Positions 25,622 to 34,945 of a stretch of DNA of 64,000 nucleotides are shown here, piece after piece. Numbering within the stretch: position 1 is the stretch's first letter; every line of letters begins with the position of its first letter. The notes beneath the pieces are model-generated. The model was given only the letters and a program-made list of their open reading frames with translations, was not told where the DNA came from and did no database searches. The translations under genes were made by a program, and so were the position numbers. This DNA is from Bacillota bacterium (GTDB lineage Bacteria > Bacillota > Clostridia > Acetivibrionales > DTU013): contig JAEYRV010000003.1 in the NCBI GenBank assembly GCA_023435305.1, positions 1 to 64,000 of the forward strand. The letters are read 5' to 3'.

Positions 25622-26320
25622 ATGAGTGATGCAAAGGTCAAGGTATTGGTAGTTGAGGATGAAGCGTCTATAAGAAAATTCATAGCAATAAACCTGGAGA
25701 GAAGCGGATTTGACGTATTGGAGGCAGAGACGGGTGAAAAGGCTGTCGAAATGGCTGAAGCATACAAGCCCGAGGTTTTGGTGCTGGATGTCATGCTGCC
25801 GGGAATCGACGGTTTTGAGGTGTGCAAAAGACTCAGAGACCAGATGCCTGACATTATCATTATAATGCTGACCGCCAGAGGACAGGATATCGACAAGATC
25901 ACAGGACTCGAGCTGGGGGCCGATGATTACATGGTTAAGCCCTTCAATCCAAGGGAGCTGACCGCAAGGATAAATACGGTCCGAAGAAGGATGGAGAGGT
26001 CGAAAGCGCCTGAAGATGTTCCACTGGAGTATAAGAATCTGGTTATGGATCTTAAGTCACAGAAGTTTTTCAAGGATGGAGCGGAGATCGAGCTGACGCC
26101 TACGGAGTTTTCGGTATTAAAAATGTTCATGTCCAACGTCGGCAGGGCATTGAGCCGTAACGAGCTGTTCAATTCGGTCTGGGGCAAGAATTATTTTGGC
26201 GATCTGAAGACATTGGATGTTTACATAAGAAGGATACGCGAAAAAATAGAGGCGGATCCTTCAAAACCGCAGTATATAGAAACTGTGTGGGGCTACGGCT
26301 ACAGGTGGTGCGACAAGTAA
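25622..26320 (+). CDS. OmpR/PhoB-type response regulator
   Basis: A 232-residue regulator. The receiver domain holds VVEDEASIRKF, the phospho-acceptor Asp in LVLDVMLPGIDGFEV near residue 56, MLTARGQD and the Lys in MVKPFNPREL. The C-terminal winged helix contains LTPTEFSVLKMFMSN and TLDVYIRRIREKIE, ending VWGYGYRW. The sensor kinase follows after 30 bases and a lipoprotein overlaps that, giving a three-gene operon. The signal is unknown. Confidence 0.95.
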   Translation: MSDAKVKVLVVEDEASIRKFIAINLERSGFDVLEAETGEKAVEMAEAYKPEVLVLDVMLPGIDGFEVCKRLRDQMPDIIIIMLTARGQDIDKITGLELGADDYMVKPFNPRELTARINTVRRRMERSKAPEDVPLEYKNLVMDLKSQKFFKDGAEIELTPTEFSVLKMFMSNVGRALSRNELFNSVWGKNYFGDLKTLDVYIRRIREKIEADPSKPQYIETVWGYGYRWCDK

Positions 26321-26350
26321 TACAGATGCAAGACCGGGAGTAATTTGTAT

Positions 26351-27757
26351 ATGGTTCTGAGTATCAGAAAAAGAATGACCGTTGGTTTCATATTGATCAT
26401 AATTCTCACGGTGCTTGTTTTAGAGGCATTGATAATAAACATAGTCCGTGTCAATTATTACAGTAACCTGGAGGCGAACCTTTACAATCAGGTAAGGGTG
26501 TCATGCGAGATGTATGCCAGGTATTTTTCTGATGCGCCATTATCCGACAATGTAATGAACAATGTGGATACATTCTGGAAGCAGACAAGCGCTCAGGTAC
26601 AGATACTCGATATCAACGGCAGGGTACTGATGGATTCAATAGGGTATATTCCGGGTGAGAACGAAAGGATGCCGGATGTGGAGAAGGCGCTGGAAACAGG
26701 CAGAGGGGCCTGGTCCGGGAAGGCGCCTTATGACAGCTATGGCATTATGGCGGTATCAAGCCCGCTGACGGTCGATGGACAAACCGTGGGAGTGCTGCGC
26801 TTCATCAGTACCCTGAAGGGTGTTGATGAGGATGTCAGGTCCGTTTCCAATATTTTTATTGTAATTGGTATTGTGGTGGCCATCATTTCAATAGTCCTGA
26901 GCTTTCTGCTTTCAAATTCCATTGTTAATCCGCTGAAGAAGGTCACCAATGTAGCTGCGCGGATGGCATCCGGTGATATCGATATCCGCAGCAAGAGGAC
27001 CTACAATGATGAAATAGGAAAGCTGTCCGATACACTCAATTACCTTGCGGATGAGATCAATAAGAGAGACAGGGTGAAGAACGAATTCATATCCTCCATA
27101 TCCCATGAGCTGAGAACGCCTCTGACCTCTATCAAGGGCTGGGCCGTTACGCTGATGGAGGTCGACGGAGAGGACAGGGAGCTGCTGGAGACAGGCCTTG
27201 ATATAATAGAGAAGGAATGTGACAGACTGACGGCCATGGTGGCTGAATTGCTGGACTTCTCGAGGCTGTTGTCCGGAAAGATGACAATAAGGAAGGAAAA
27301 TGTGCAGCTGGAGGAATTCGTTGATACAGTAGGCAGACAGCTGGCTCCAAGGGCAGCCAGGGACGGTCTGCATTTCAGTGTGGAGGTCGAAGGCGAGCTG
27401 CCTGAGATACAAACCGATGGGAACCGGCTGAAACAAGTCATAATCAATATTCTGGACAATGCTTTCAGATTTACACCGTCGGGCGGAAGTGTGCTCTTCA
27501 AGTCGGTGGCAAGCGGAGGAGAGGTCGTATTTACTGTAAGCGATACCGGCTGCGGCATTCCCGAGGATGAACTGCCCTATATAAAGGAAAAGTTCTTCAA
27601 GGGGAGGAACAGCAAGCTTGGCAGCGGAATAGGCCTGTCAATATGCGATGAAATAATCAAGCTGATGGATGGCACTCTTTCCATTTACAGCAATGCCAAC
27701 AAGGGCACAAGAGTAGTCATTCGTATACCTGCTGTCACGGAGGAAGTGAAAGTATGA
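26351..27757 (+). CDS. sensor histidine kinase
   Basis: Start chosen at ATG 26351, ten bases after GGGAG; a TTG at 26345 is also possible. The 468-residue kinase has a first membrane helix (GFILIIILTVLVLEALIINIV), an external domain of about 130 residues with QVQILDINGRVLMDS (a PAS/Cache-like element), a second helix (IFIVIGIVVAIISIVLSFLL), a HAMP domain, the HisKA box SSISHELRTPLTSIKGW with the phospho-His near residue 252, and the ATP-binding N, G1 and G2 boxes (NILDNAFRFT, DTGCGIP, GSGIGLSI). It pairs with the response regulator just upstream. Its stop overlaps the next start (ATGA). Confidence 0.95.
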   Translation: MVLSIRKRMTVGFILIIILTVLVLEALIINIVRVNYYSNLEANLYNQVRVSCEMYARYFSDAPLSDNVMNNVDTFWKQTSAQVQILDINGRVLMDSIGYIPGENERMPDVEKALETGRGAWSGKAPYDSYGIMAVSSPLTVDGQTVGVLRFISTLKGVDEDVRSVSNIFIVIGIVVAIISIVLSFLLSNSIVNPLKKVTNVAARMASGDIDIRSKRTYNDEIGKLSDTLNYLADEINKRDRVKNEFISSISHELRTPLTSIKGWAVTLMEVDGEDRELLETGLDIIEKECDRLTAMVAELLDFSRLLSGKMTIRKENVQLEEFVDTVGRQLAPRAARDGLHFSVEVEGELPEIQTDGNRLKQVIINILDNAFRFTPSGGSVLFKSVASGGEVVFTVSDTGCGIPEDELPYIKEKFFKGRNSKLGSGIGLSICDEIIKLMDGTLSIYSNANKGTRVVIRIPAVTEEVKV

Positions 27758-29424
27758 GGAAGGGATCATCTGCATATTACATTTTGATACTTGCGTTGAT
27801 TATTGCGTTCGTATTGTCCGGATGCTCCCAGGCGGCTCCTGAAAATGCCGAGAAGATAATGAGCCCGTCAATACAGGAGGTTCCCTTTGCCGGGACCTGG
27901 GCGCTGGAGGGCAGCCACCCGGGCGATACAGCTGCAGCGGATGGTGAAGCAGGTCCGATGGAAGGCGAAACAGTCGGATTCTCACAGAATGAATTGATGT
28001 TTGAAAACAAGATATATACCGACATCAGATACAAGGCAAAACGGGTCAATGTATATGAATATTTTTTACATAAAAAGACCGATCTGCCCGAAAATCTGGA
28101 TATTGATAACGGTGAGATCACAGTGACTACCATCTATTCAGAAGATAATTTCCTGTTCGAGTTCATTGAAGATGGGAAAGGCACAAAGGCTGCAGTAATA
28201 GATGACAGCTACTATATAATGAAAAAGATATCTGATGAGTTCAGCAATGATCTGAAGATAGCAGCTTCCGAAAATGATTATGATAAGCTGGACGAATCAA
28301 GGAATAAAAATCAATCGCTTCGTTCTGGCCTTCTTTTAGGAGTTCGGATACCCGTAAAAACTGCTGACGGCACTGGAGATTACAAATACGGCACGTACTG
28401 GATCTCCAGCGATAACCGTTCTGTCCGCCAGATACTGTATGCTGATGATATTTATCTGCCTAGAATGGATGGCTTCTGGAAGCTTATTGTTGATAAAAGG
28501 CAGGGGATCTTCGGGATCGAAGATACCCTCAGCGCCTATAAGGTTTCGAACAAACAGGTAAAGCCTTCAACCGTGTTGCTTGAGAACACGTCAGGGAGGA
28601 TCGGTACGAAAACCAGAAAGGCTATAGTTTATGTAGGAAATGACTATGTCTGTGTTGAAAATTCGATCTACGGCAGCCAGACCGGTTCCGCAGCCGGCTC
28701 CGCCGCCGGCTCTGCAGCAGGTTCTGCGGCTGGTTCCGCCACCGCTTCTGATGAAGTACCTGTTCTGCCCCCCGCCTTAGAGGAAAAGACATTGAGAACA
28801 CTGCCGGTGGATAATTTGTCGAACATTGATGGAATAAAGATATCGGACATGGTGGGCGAAAACGGCACGATGGCTATGCAGAATGCCATTTCTGATGTAC
28901 TTTTGGATTCGGGATATGAAGGCATAATAGTATTTGATGATGAGGTGCAGGAGAAGAACTTTGCGCTGTACAGAAAGACGGGACACTGGTTCTTTAAAGG
29001 CCGCATCGACCCCGATGGCCATGGGCAGCTGCCCTACATGGACTTCAGCCTGAACCTGCTGCCGCCTGCGAATATGGTGGCTTATGATGCGCTGCATGTT
29101 CCGTGGACAAACATGAAGGATAAGCTGCCTCATGCTATTGATATTTATACATCGCCTAATAAAGATATCGCCGTGATACTCACCCGCAGTGAGATCCTTA
29201 TTTATGCCATAAAAAACAGAAGCCTTTCCGAACATCCGATAGCAAAGCTCCGGCTGGAGGAGGGCAGCGCTGTTATAATGGCAGAGTGGGGGATCGGAGA
29301 TTATATGACCAGCTGGGAAAAATCATTCATCAGGAATAATTCGACCAGTGTGGTGGAAGATTTGCTGCAGCCTGATGGCGAGATGTCCGGAGCTGATGCA
29401 TCAGAGAAATCTGAAGCTGATTGA
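27754..29424 (+). CDS. hypothetical lipoprotein linked to the two-component system (556 aa)
   Basis: The ATG overlaps the kinase stop codon, so translation is coupled. The N-terminus YYILILALIIAFVLSGCSQ is a lipoprotein signal with a lipobox Cys near residue 24. The body shows no family I know; FAGTWALEG near the mature N-terminus resembles lipocalin-like starts, and the second half has regions such as LPYMDFSLNLLPPANMV. A Gly-Ser-Ala-Ala repeat (five units of 12 bases, from 28684) splits the protein near residues 311-330. Being outside the membrane and encoded with the sensor kinase, it may modulate signal input, but that is inference. Confidence 0.75.
   Translation: MRKGSSAYYILILALIIAFVLSGCSQAAPENAEKIMSPSIQEVPFAGTWALEGSHPGDTAAADGEAGPMEGETVGFSQNELMFENKIYTDIRYKAKRVNVYEYFLHKKTDLPENLDIDNGEITVTTIYSEDNFLFEFIEDGKGTKAAVIDDSYYIMKKISDEFSNDLKIAASENDYDKLDESRNKNQSLRSGLLLGVRIPVKTADGTGDYKYGTYWISSDNRSVRQILYADDIYLPRMDGFWKLIVDKRQGIFGIEDTLSAYKVSNKQVKPSTVLLENTSGRIGTKTRKAIVYVGNDYVCVENSIYGSQTGSAAGSAAGSAAGSAAGSATASDEVPVLPPALEEKTLRTLPVDNLSNIDGIKISDMVGENGTMAMQNAISDVLLDSGYEGIIVFDDEVQEKNFALYRKTGHWFFKGRIDPDGHGQLPYMDFSLNLLPPANMVAYDALHVPWTNMKDKLPHAIDIYTSPNKDIAVILTRSEILIYAIKNRSLSEHPIAKLRLEEGSAVIMAEWGIGDYMTSWEKSFIRNNSTSVVEDLLQPDGEMSGADASEKSEAD
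28684..28743 (+). repeat. in-frame 12-bp repeat coding Gly-Ser-Ala-Ala
   Basis: Five consecutive 12-bp units encode GSAA four times and then GSAT. Synonymous third-position changes between units show that the amino acid repeat, not just the DNA, has been kept. It probably forms a flexible linker in the lipoprotein. Confidence 0.9.
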
Positions 29425-29517
29425 TCCCGGAATGCATCTCCCGCCTCTTTTTGTATTTCAGTCTGTATTCTTCTTTTGCTTACGACTCTATACCGTCTGA
29501 ATATTTTTCAAATCGTA

Positions 29518-29546
29518 TTGATTTTCAAACCAATATGTGCTAATAT
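29518..29546 (+). promoter_or_regulatory. probable promoter of the ACT-hom-lysC operon
   Basis: TTGATT at 29518-29523, 17-base spacer, TAATAT at 29541-29546, 52 bases before the first start codon. No T-box or lysine riboswitch is recognisable in the short leader. Confidence 0.5.
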
Positions 29547-29597
29547 TACACAAACGGAACACAAATGTGCGTCCATGGTGGACAGTCAGGAGTAAAT

Positions 29598-30041
29598 ATG
29601 GATAACAGCTCAACATATTTCCTGGTAGACAGTGAAGTGCTCCCGGAGGTATTTTCCAGGGTAATAGAAGCAAAGAAGCTGCTGAGTTCGGGAAAAATCA
29701 AGACAGTGAACGATGCCGTCAGAGAGGCCGGACTGAGCAGAAGCGCCTTCTATAAATATAAGGACTGTGTATTTCCCTTTTATGAGACCTCCAGGGGAAG
29801 AGTGATCACACTTTTTTTCGTAGTTGAGGATTTTTCGGGAATACTTTCATGTATCATAAACAAGATTGCACAGTCAAAGGCCAACATTATCACGATCAAT
29901 CAGAATATGCCGATAAACGGACTTGCGGATGTAACGATATCAATAGCAACAACGGGGATGACTATGGACATCGGCCAGCTGATGGAGAGCATAGGTGAAG
30001 TGGAAGGCGTACGCAGGCAGGAAATTCTAGCGAGGGAATAG
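29598..30041 (+). CDS. ACT domain protein (PheB/UPF0735 family)
   Basis: ATG 29598 follows GTCAGGAGTAAAT; an upstream in-frame ATG at 29565 lacks a ribosome binding site. The 147-residue product has an N-terminal helix-turn-helix-like part (VNDAVREAGLSRSAFYKYKDCVFPF) and a C-terminal ACT domain (residues 70-145) with VVEDFSGILSCIINKIAQSKANIITINQ. ACT domains bind amino acids. Proteins of this type often lie directly before homoserine dehydrogenase, as here (29 bases away), and probably sense amino acid levels for this pathway. Confidence 0.9.
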   Translation: MDNSSTYFLVDSEVLPEVFSRVIEAKKLLSSGKIKTVNDAVREAGLSRSAFYKYKDCVFPFYETSRGRVITLFFVVEDFSGILSCIINKIAQSKANIITINQNMPINGLADVTISIATTGMTMDIGQLMESIGEVEGVRRQEILARE

Positions 30042-30070
30042 ATGTAACCATCAAGGGGAGGCTTGATTTT

Positions 30071-31312
30071 ATGGATATAGCAATACTCGGATATGGAGTG
30101 GTGGGCTCGGGGGTGGCCGAGGTCATACGGAAAAACGGCCAGAGCATAGCGACCCGGGCAGGAGAGCCCATCAGGCTCAAAAAAATCCTGGACCTCAGGG
30201 ATTTTCCGGACAGTCCCGACATTGAACTTTTCACCAAGGACCCGGAGGAAATTTTCGGCGATGCTGACATTAAAGTTATTGCCGAGACCATTGGAGGGAC
30301 CAGAGCTGCCCATGAGTTCACAAAGAGAGCATTTGCCGCAGGAAAGCATGTGGTGACATCAAACAAGGAGCTTGTTGCTTCCCACGGACCGGAGCTGCTG
30401 AAAATGGCAGCCGAAAACGGCGTCAGCTATCTTTTTGAAGCTAGCGTAGGCGGGGGCATCCCTATTATCAGACCATTGAGCCAGTGCCTCGCTGCCAATG
30501 TCATAAACGGAATAACGGGAATATTGAATGGTACGACAAATTATATACTTACCAAGATGCGCAAAGAGGGCATGGATTTCAGTGATGCTTTAAAGGGAGC
30601 CCAGCAGAACGGTTATGCGGAGGCCGATCCGACCGCCGATGTGGAGGGCCACGATGCATGCAGGAAAATAGCTATTTTGTCGTCGATTGCATATAATGAA
30701 TTCGTGGACTGCAATAATATATATACGGAAGGTATCTCCAAAATCAGTCTTGCCGACATGCAATACGCGGAGGCTATGGATTCTGTCATAAAGCTGATCG
30801 GTGTCAGCAGGAAAGAAGGAGACAGGATATTTGCCAGGGTCACACCTGCGATCATAAGCAAAGACCACCCTCTGGCAAATGTTGAGGACGTTTTCAATGC
30901 AATCGTAGTCAGCGGTGATGCAATAGGCGATGCGATGTTTTATGGAAGAGGCGCCGGAAAGCTTCCTACAGCCAGTGCAGTTGTAGCCGATATCATAGAT
31001 ATTGCGAAGCATAATGAGTGTACTACCAATGTATGGAGCAGAAAGGACGGCGACAATCTGGTTCCATTTGGAGAAAGTGAAACCGCATTCTTCGTCAGGG
31101 TGGCTGTCAGGCACAAATCAGAGGCGGCAAAATATATCGGCAATGTCTTTGGGAATGTAGAGTATATTAAATGCGAGAGTTTGGATAATGAGAGCGAGCT
31201 GGCCTTCAGGACTCCCATAATAGCTGAAGCGGCGCTTTCCGATCATATTGGAAAGCTGAAGGGGATCGCTTCAGTAAAGGATATTACTAATATTGTAAGG
31301 ATACTTGCATAA
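30071..31312 (+). CDS. hom: homoserine dehydrogenase
   Basis: The 413-residue enzyme reduces aspartate semialdehyde to homoserine. It opens with the NAD(P)-binding motif ILGYGVVGSGVAEVI, has VTSNKELVASHGPELL and the homoserine dehydrogenase block ASVGGGIPIIRPL, then GILNGTTNYILTKM, YAEADPTADVEGHDA with catalytic Asp/Lys region, and ends with an ACT-like regulatory domain (residues 345-413). GGGGAGGC precedes the ATG. It lies between the ACT protein and aspartokinase. Confidence 0.96.
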   Translation: MDIAILGYGVVGSGVAEVIRKNGQSIATRAGEPIRLKKILDLRDFPDSPDIELFTKDPEEIFGDADIKVIAETIGGTRAAHEFTKRAFAAGKHVVTSNKELVASHGPELLKMAAENGVSYLFEASVGGGIPIIRPLSQCLAANVINGITGILNGTTNYILTKMRKEGMDFSDALKGAQQNGYAEADPTADVEGHDACRKIAILSSIAYNEFVDCNNIYTEGISKISLADMQYAEAMDSVIKLIGVSRKEGDRIFARVTPAIISKDHPLANVEDVFNAIVVSGDAIGDAMFYGRGAGKLPTASAVVADIIDIAKHNECTTNVWSRKDGDNLVPFGESETAFFVRVAVRHKSEAAKYIGNVFGNVEYIKCESLDNESELAFRTPIIAEAALSDHIGKLKGIASVKDITNIVRILA

Positions 31313-31346
31313 CAGGGGAGAACGCGCCAGAAGGAGGTAAATGCCT

Positions 31347-32567
31347 ATGAGTTTGATCGTACAGAAGTATGGCGGTACGTCTGTGGCAAATGCAGAGAGG
31401 GTATTCAATGTTGCAGCGAGAGTCGTGGATACATACAAGCAAGGCCACTCTGTTGTAGTGGTGGTATCTGCACAGGGCGACACAACAGATGACCTGCTGA
31501 CAAAGGCCTATGAGATCAATGAAAGTCCGTCAAAACGTGAAATGGATGTGCTGTTGTCCACCGGAGAGCAGATATCGATGGCGCTGCTGGCCATGGCAAT
31601 TGAAAAATTGGGATACCATGTTGTGTCGTTGACCGGTCAACAGGCGGGGATATTGACAAACAGCCAATACGGAAATGCAAGAATAAAGAGCATTGAAACG
31701 GAAAGACTGTTCAAGGAGCTCGATGCGAAAAATATTGTAATCGTGGCCGGATTCCAGGGCTTGAACAAATATGACGATATAACCACACTCGGCAGGGGCG
31801 GTTCGGATACGACGGCAGTTGCCCTGGCCGCTGCGCTGAAGGCCGATATGTGCGAGATATATACGGATGTGGATGGAGTTTATACAGCCGATCCGAGGAT
31901 TGTCAAGGATGCATCAAAGCTCAGTGATATTTCCTATGATGAGATGCTGGAGCTGGCAAGTCTCGGAGCGAATGTGCTTCACAACAGATCGGTGGAGATG
32001 GCGAAAAAATACGGCGTGGAGCTTGTGGTCAGGTCCAGCCTTAACAATTCACAGGGAACGGTAGTAAAGGAGGTAGGCAGCGTGGAAAAAATGTTTGTCA
32101 GGGGAGTTGCCCGGGATAATGATATCGCAAGGGTCGCAGTCATAGGGATCGAGGATAAGCCCGGAATGGCCTTCAAGCTGTTCTCACTGCTGGCCAGAGA
32201 AAGGATCAGCATCGATGTCATACTGCAGTCCATCGGCAGGGATGAAACAAAGGATATATCCTTTACCATAAAGAAGGCCGATCTGCAGAAAACACTCGAG
32301 GTGATCAATGCAAACCTCGGAATGTTCAATGCCAAGGAAGTCAAGCATTCCGTAAAATATTCAAAGGTTTCCGTTGTGGGTGCAGGAATGGTTAACAACC
32401 CCGGAGTGGCATCTACGATGTTCGAGGCCTTATACGATGCGGATATAAATATCCATATGATAACGACATCCGAGATGAAGATTTCAGTGCTGGTAGACGT
32501 ACAGGAAGCTGAGCGCGCAGTCAATGCGATACACGAGAAATTCAAGCTTGGGGAGATCAACAGCTGA
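31347..32567 (+). CDS. lysC: aspartokinase
   Basis: I choose ATG 31347, nine bases after GGAGG; an in-frame ATG at 31341 is too close to the site. The 406-residue enzyme phosphorylates aspartate, the first step to lysine, methionine and threonine. Motifs: IVQKYGGTSVANAERV, LLSTGEQISMALLAMA, FQGLNKYDDITTLGRGGSDTTAVALA split over residues 138-165, and TDVDGVYTADPRIV. Two ACT domains follow from about residue 260 (NDIARVAVIGIEDKPGMAF; VSVVGAGMVNNPGVASTMF), so feedback inhibition is expected. Confidence 0.96.
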   Translation: MSLIVQKYGGTSVANAERVFNVAARVVDTYKQGHSVVVVVSAQGDTTDDLLTKAYEINESPSKREMDVLLSTGEQISMALLAMAIEKLGYHVVSLTGQQAGILTNSQYGNARIKSIETERLFKELDAKNIVIVAGFQGLNKYDDITTLGRGGSDTTAVALAAALKADMCEIYTDVDGVYTADPRIVKDASKLSDISYDEMLELASLGANVLHNRSVEMAKKYGVELVVRSSLNNSQGTVVKEVGSVEKMFVRGVARDNDIARVAVIGIEDKPGMAFKLFSLLARERISIDVILQSIGRDETKDISFTIKKADLQKTLEVINANLGMFNAKEVKHSVKYSKVSVVGAGMVNNPGVASTMFEALYDADINIHMITTSEMKISVLVDVQEAERAVNAIHEKFKLGEINS

Positions 32568-32659
32568 AATTGAAGTTGCATTGTGAAAATATTTATGCTG
32601 AATATGTTGAAATAAAAACGCCAATAGTATAAACTGTTTACGGAATGACAATTGAATAC

Positions 32660-32832
32660 TTGTACAGGTACCGGCAAGATGCCGGTGCGGAGCCTTGTGC
32701 TCGAAGAGGGAAGTGGGTTTGAATCCCACGCGGTCCCGCCGCTGTAATAGAAGAGTTCTGCCGCAAGCCACTGGGAAACCGGGAAGGAGCGGCTGAGCGA
32801 TGACGCTTAAGCCAGAAGACCTGCCTGTACGG
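32660..32832 (+). promoter_or_regulatory. cobalamin (adenosylcobalamin) riboswitch
   Basis: Clear B12-box architecture: a closing stem TTGTACAGG with CCTGTACGG, then GCCGGTGCGGAGC, GGGAAGTGGGTTTGAATCCC, CGCCGCTGTAATAG, the core GCCACTGGGAAACCGGGAAGG and AAGCCAGAAGACCTGCC. A terminator 70 bases later forms the likely expression platform. It would shut off the corrinoid adenosyltransferase and uptake genes when cobalamin is plentiful. A TTGAAA (32607) with TATAAA (32628) may be the promoter. Confidence 0.95.
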
Positions 32833-32903
32833 TAACACCGTTACTCTACGAGAGATAGGGGGTGCATACGATGTCGATCGAACATCTGTACATGTATATT
32901 GAA

Positions 32904-32931
32904 GCCTCCTGACCTGTCAGGCGGCTTTTTT
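32904..32931 (+). terminator. riboswitch expression-platform terminator
   Basis: GCCTCCTGAC, loop, GTCAGGCGGC, then TTTTTT. One internal mismatch. Placed between the aptamer and the downstream genes as expected for transcriptional control. Confidence 0.85.
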
Positions 32932-32934
32932 GCG

Positions 32935-33187
32935 TCACTGCTTGCTGCACTGCTAGCTGTATTGCTTGCTGCAACGCTTGCTGCACTGCTTGCGTCACTG
33001 CTTGCGGTGCCGTGTGCGACAGTCAGTCAGTTAGTCAGTTAGTCAGTTAGTTGTTGGCAGGCAGGGAATCTACACCAAAGCAAAATTGATCAAAGCAGAA
33101 AAATGCAAAAAAAAAGTAAAAAAAGCAGAAGAAGCAGAGGAAGCAGAGAAAAGCAGTAGGGTTTTCCTGCAGGAAGGGATTTGTCGT
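32935..33187 (+). repeat. simple-sequence leader between riboswitch and cobA
   Basis: Three kinds of simple repeat follow one another: CACTGCTTGCTG-like 12-base units (32935-33015), CAGTTAGT 8-base units about four times (33022-33052), and a purine-rich AAGCAGAAGAAGCAGAGG stretch (33080-33160). No gene is seen. An open frame from 33086 would add a Lys/Glu-rich N-terminus to the adenosyltransferase, but its ATG has no ribosome binding site. Confidence 0.8.
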
Positions 33188-33715
33188 ATGAGAGGATTGA
33201 TACACATATATACCGGGGACGGAAAGGGAAAGACAACAGCGGCTGTAGGGCTTGGTGTCAGGGCCTGCGGGCAGGGCATGAGGGTGCTTATGGTACAGTT
33301 CCTCAAGGGAATGCCAACCGGAGAGATGTACAGCCTGAAAAAGCTGGAGCCAGGATTTATACTTTACAGAGGAACAGAAACAAAAAAGTTCACATGGCAG
33401 ATGACTAGCGAGGAAAAAGACCAGGCCGCAACAGAGCAGTGCAGTATCTTTGAATATGCAGTCAATGCTGCTGAAAAAGGCGAGTGCGATATGCTGATAA
33501 TGGATGAGGTGATGGGTGCACTGTCAACCGGTATGGTTTCCTATGAGAGCCTTCTGCGTTTTATCAGCAGTAAACCTGACAATCTGGAGCTGATACTGAC
33601 AGGAAGGGATGCGCCATCCGAACTCACTGGAATAGCGGACTATATATCTGAAATCAGGGCTGTAAAGCATCCTGCCCAAAAGGGGATCAATGCTCGAAAA
33701 GGAATCGAATTTTAA
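33188..33715 (+). CDS. cobO: corrinoid adenosyltransferase (CobA/CobO family)
   Basis: ATG 33188 follows AGGAAGGGATTTG and gives 175 residues starting MRGLIHIYTGDGKGKTTAA, with the P-loop GDGKGKTT near residue 12, VQFLKGMPTGE, and the Walker-B-like MLIMDEVMGALSTG. The enzyme transfers the adenosyl group of ATP to the cobalt of corrinoids, giving the adenosylcobalamin needed by NrdJ. It is the first gene behind the cobalamin riboswitch and is followed within 30 bases by a corrinoid-type ABC uptake system, so salvage of imported corrinoids is the likely job. Confidence 0.93.
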   Translation: MRGLIHIYTGDGKGKTTAAVGLGVRACGQGMRVLMVQFLKGMPTGEMYSLKKLEPGFILYRGTETKKFTWQMTSEEKDQAATEQCSIFEYAVNAAEKGECDMLIMDEVMGALSTGMVSYESLLRFISSKPDNLELILTGRDAPSELTGIADYISEIRAVKHPAQKGINARKGIEF

Positions 33716-33745
33716 TTCTAATAAACTATAATTTGGAGGATAAAC

Positions 33746-34876
33746 ATGTTTATTTATAAGAAGAAAAGGTATTATGTTTTAATTGCAATTATAACGGTTG
33801 TATTAATGCTGGCTTCAATGGCAGGGTGCGGAAATAAGGGGATTGACCCGCAATCGGTACCGGAAAACAGTGCGGCATCCAGCAGCCAGGGTGCTGATGT
33901 GACAGCAGATACGGCGGCAAACGCAGTAACCCCGGCTGACACGGCGGCCTCGGCTGATACAAATGACACGGCAGATGGTACTGCTGATGCAAATCAGGAT
34001 GAGTCAGCCAAGGCACAGAAGTTTCCAAGAAAAGTAACGGATGGCAACGGCTTTGAAATGACGATAGAAAGCGAACCACAGCGTATACTCTCACTGAATC
34101 TTGGCGCAGATGAGATGCTTTTCGGCATGATCGACAAAAGCAGGTTCGTATCGCTGACAAGGTATGTGGAAGACGAGGGGATATCCAATATTGCTGCCGA
34201 AGCGGTCGGCGTCGGAACAAGGACAACAATGGACCAGGTCGAGAAAATCATTTCTCTCAACCCCGATCTTATCATACTGGATACCTGGGCTGAGGCAAAA
34301 TACTTAAAGCAGCTGAGGGATGCCGGCATTACGGTCTATGCCTTTAAAACCCCGGGGAACATCGATGAACAGAGGGCTGTGATACTCGAGCTGGCAAATG
34401 TTGTCGGAGCGGAAGAAAAAGGTCAAGAATTAGTGGATTGGATGGACGGCAAGCTGAAAGCTATCGAAGAAAAGCTTTCAAAGCTCAAGCCCGAGCAAAG
34501 GCTTACAGTAATGGACTATGGTGAACTGGGCAGCAGCGGCCTTGGCACCAACTTTGATGATATTGTAACAAGGGCAGGATTGATCAACGTAGTATCAAAG
34601 GCAGGTATCGAAGGCTGGCCTGTGATTTCAAAGGAGAAAATAATTGAGTTCAATCCTGACATTATAATATTGCCATCATGGTATTATGATCAGAAAAACA
34701 CATTCGACAGCATGAGGGATACATTGAAAAATGACCAGAGCCTCAAAACAGTCAAGGCCATCAGCGAGGACAGGATCATTTCAGTGTCCAACCCCCACAT
34801 CAGCGCTATTTCCCAGTATGTAGTGCTTGCAGTCGAGGATGTGGCCAAGGCTGCATACCCTGAGCTGTTTGAATAA
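33746..34876 (+). CDS. btuF: corrinoid/iron-type ABC transporter substrate-binding lipoprotein
   Basis: A 376-residue lipoprotein (signal ending MLASMAGCG) with an Asp/Thr/Ala-rich linker to about residue 88 and then a class III binding-protein fold: PRKVTDGNGFEMTIESEPQRILSLNLGADEML split over residues 93-127, ISLNPDLIILDTW and the long backbone helix. The family binds B12, haem or iron-siderophores. Position behind the B12 riboswitch and adenosyltransferase makes cobalamin or cobinamide the likely ligand. TTTGGAGGATAAAC precedes the ATG. Confidence 0.85.
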   Translation: MFIYKKKRYYVLIAIITVVLMLASMAGCGNKGIDPQSVPENSAASSSQGADVTADTAANAVTPADTAASADTNDTADGTADANQDESAKAQKFPRKVTDGNGFEMTIESEPQRILSLNLGADEMLFGMIDKSRFVSLTRYVEDEGISNIAAEAVGVGTRTTMDQVEKIISLNPDLIILDTWAEAKYLKQLRDAGITVYAFKTPGNIDEQRAVILELANVVGAEEKGQELVDWMDGKLKAIEEKLSKLKPEQRLTVMDYGELGSSGLGTNFDDIVTRAGLINVVSKAGIEGWPVISKEKIIEFNPDIIILPSWYYDQKNTFDSMRDTLKNDQSLKTVKAISEDRIISVSNPHISAISQYVVLAVEDVAKAAYPELFE

Positions 34877-34945
34877 CGCGTACTTGTGGGTTAAGCTGCT
34901 CTCGAGAAGCAACGAAAATACGGTTTGAAGGGTGATTGTGCGAAA

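Noticed and set aside
33086..33187. Lys/Glu-rich N-terminal extension of the adenosyltransferase
   Set aside because: It comes from the purine-rich simple repeat, has no ribosome binding site, and family proteins begin near the P-loop as from ATG 33188.
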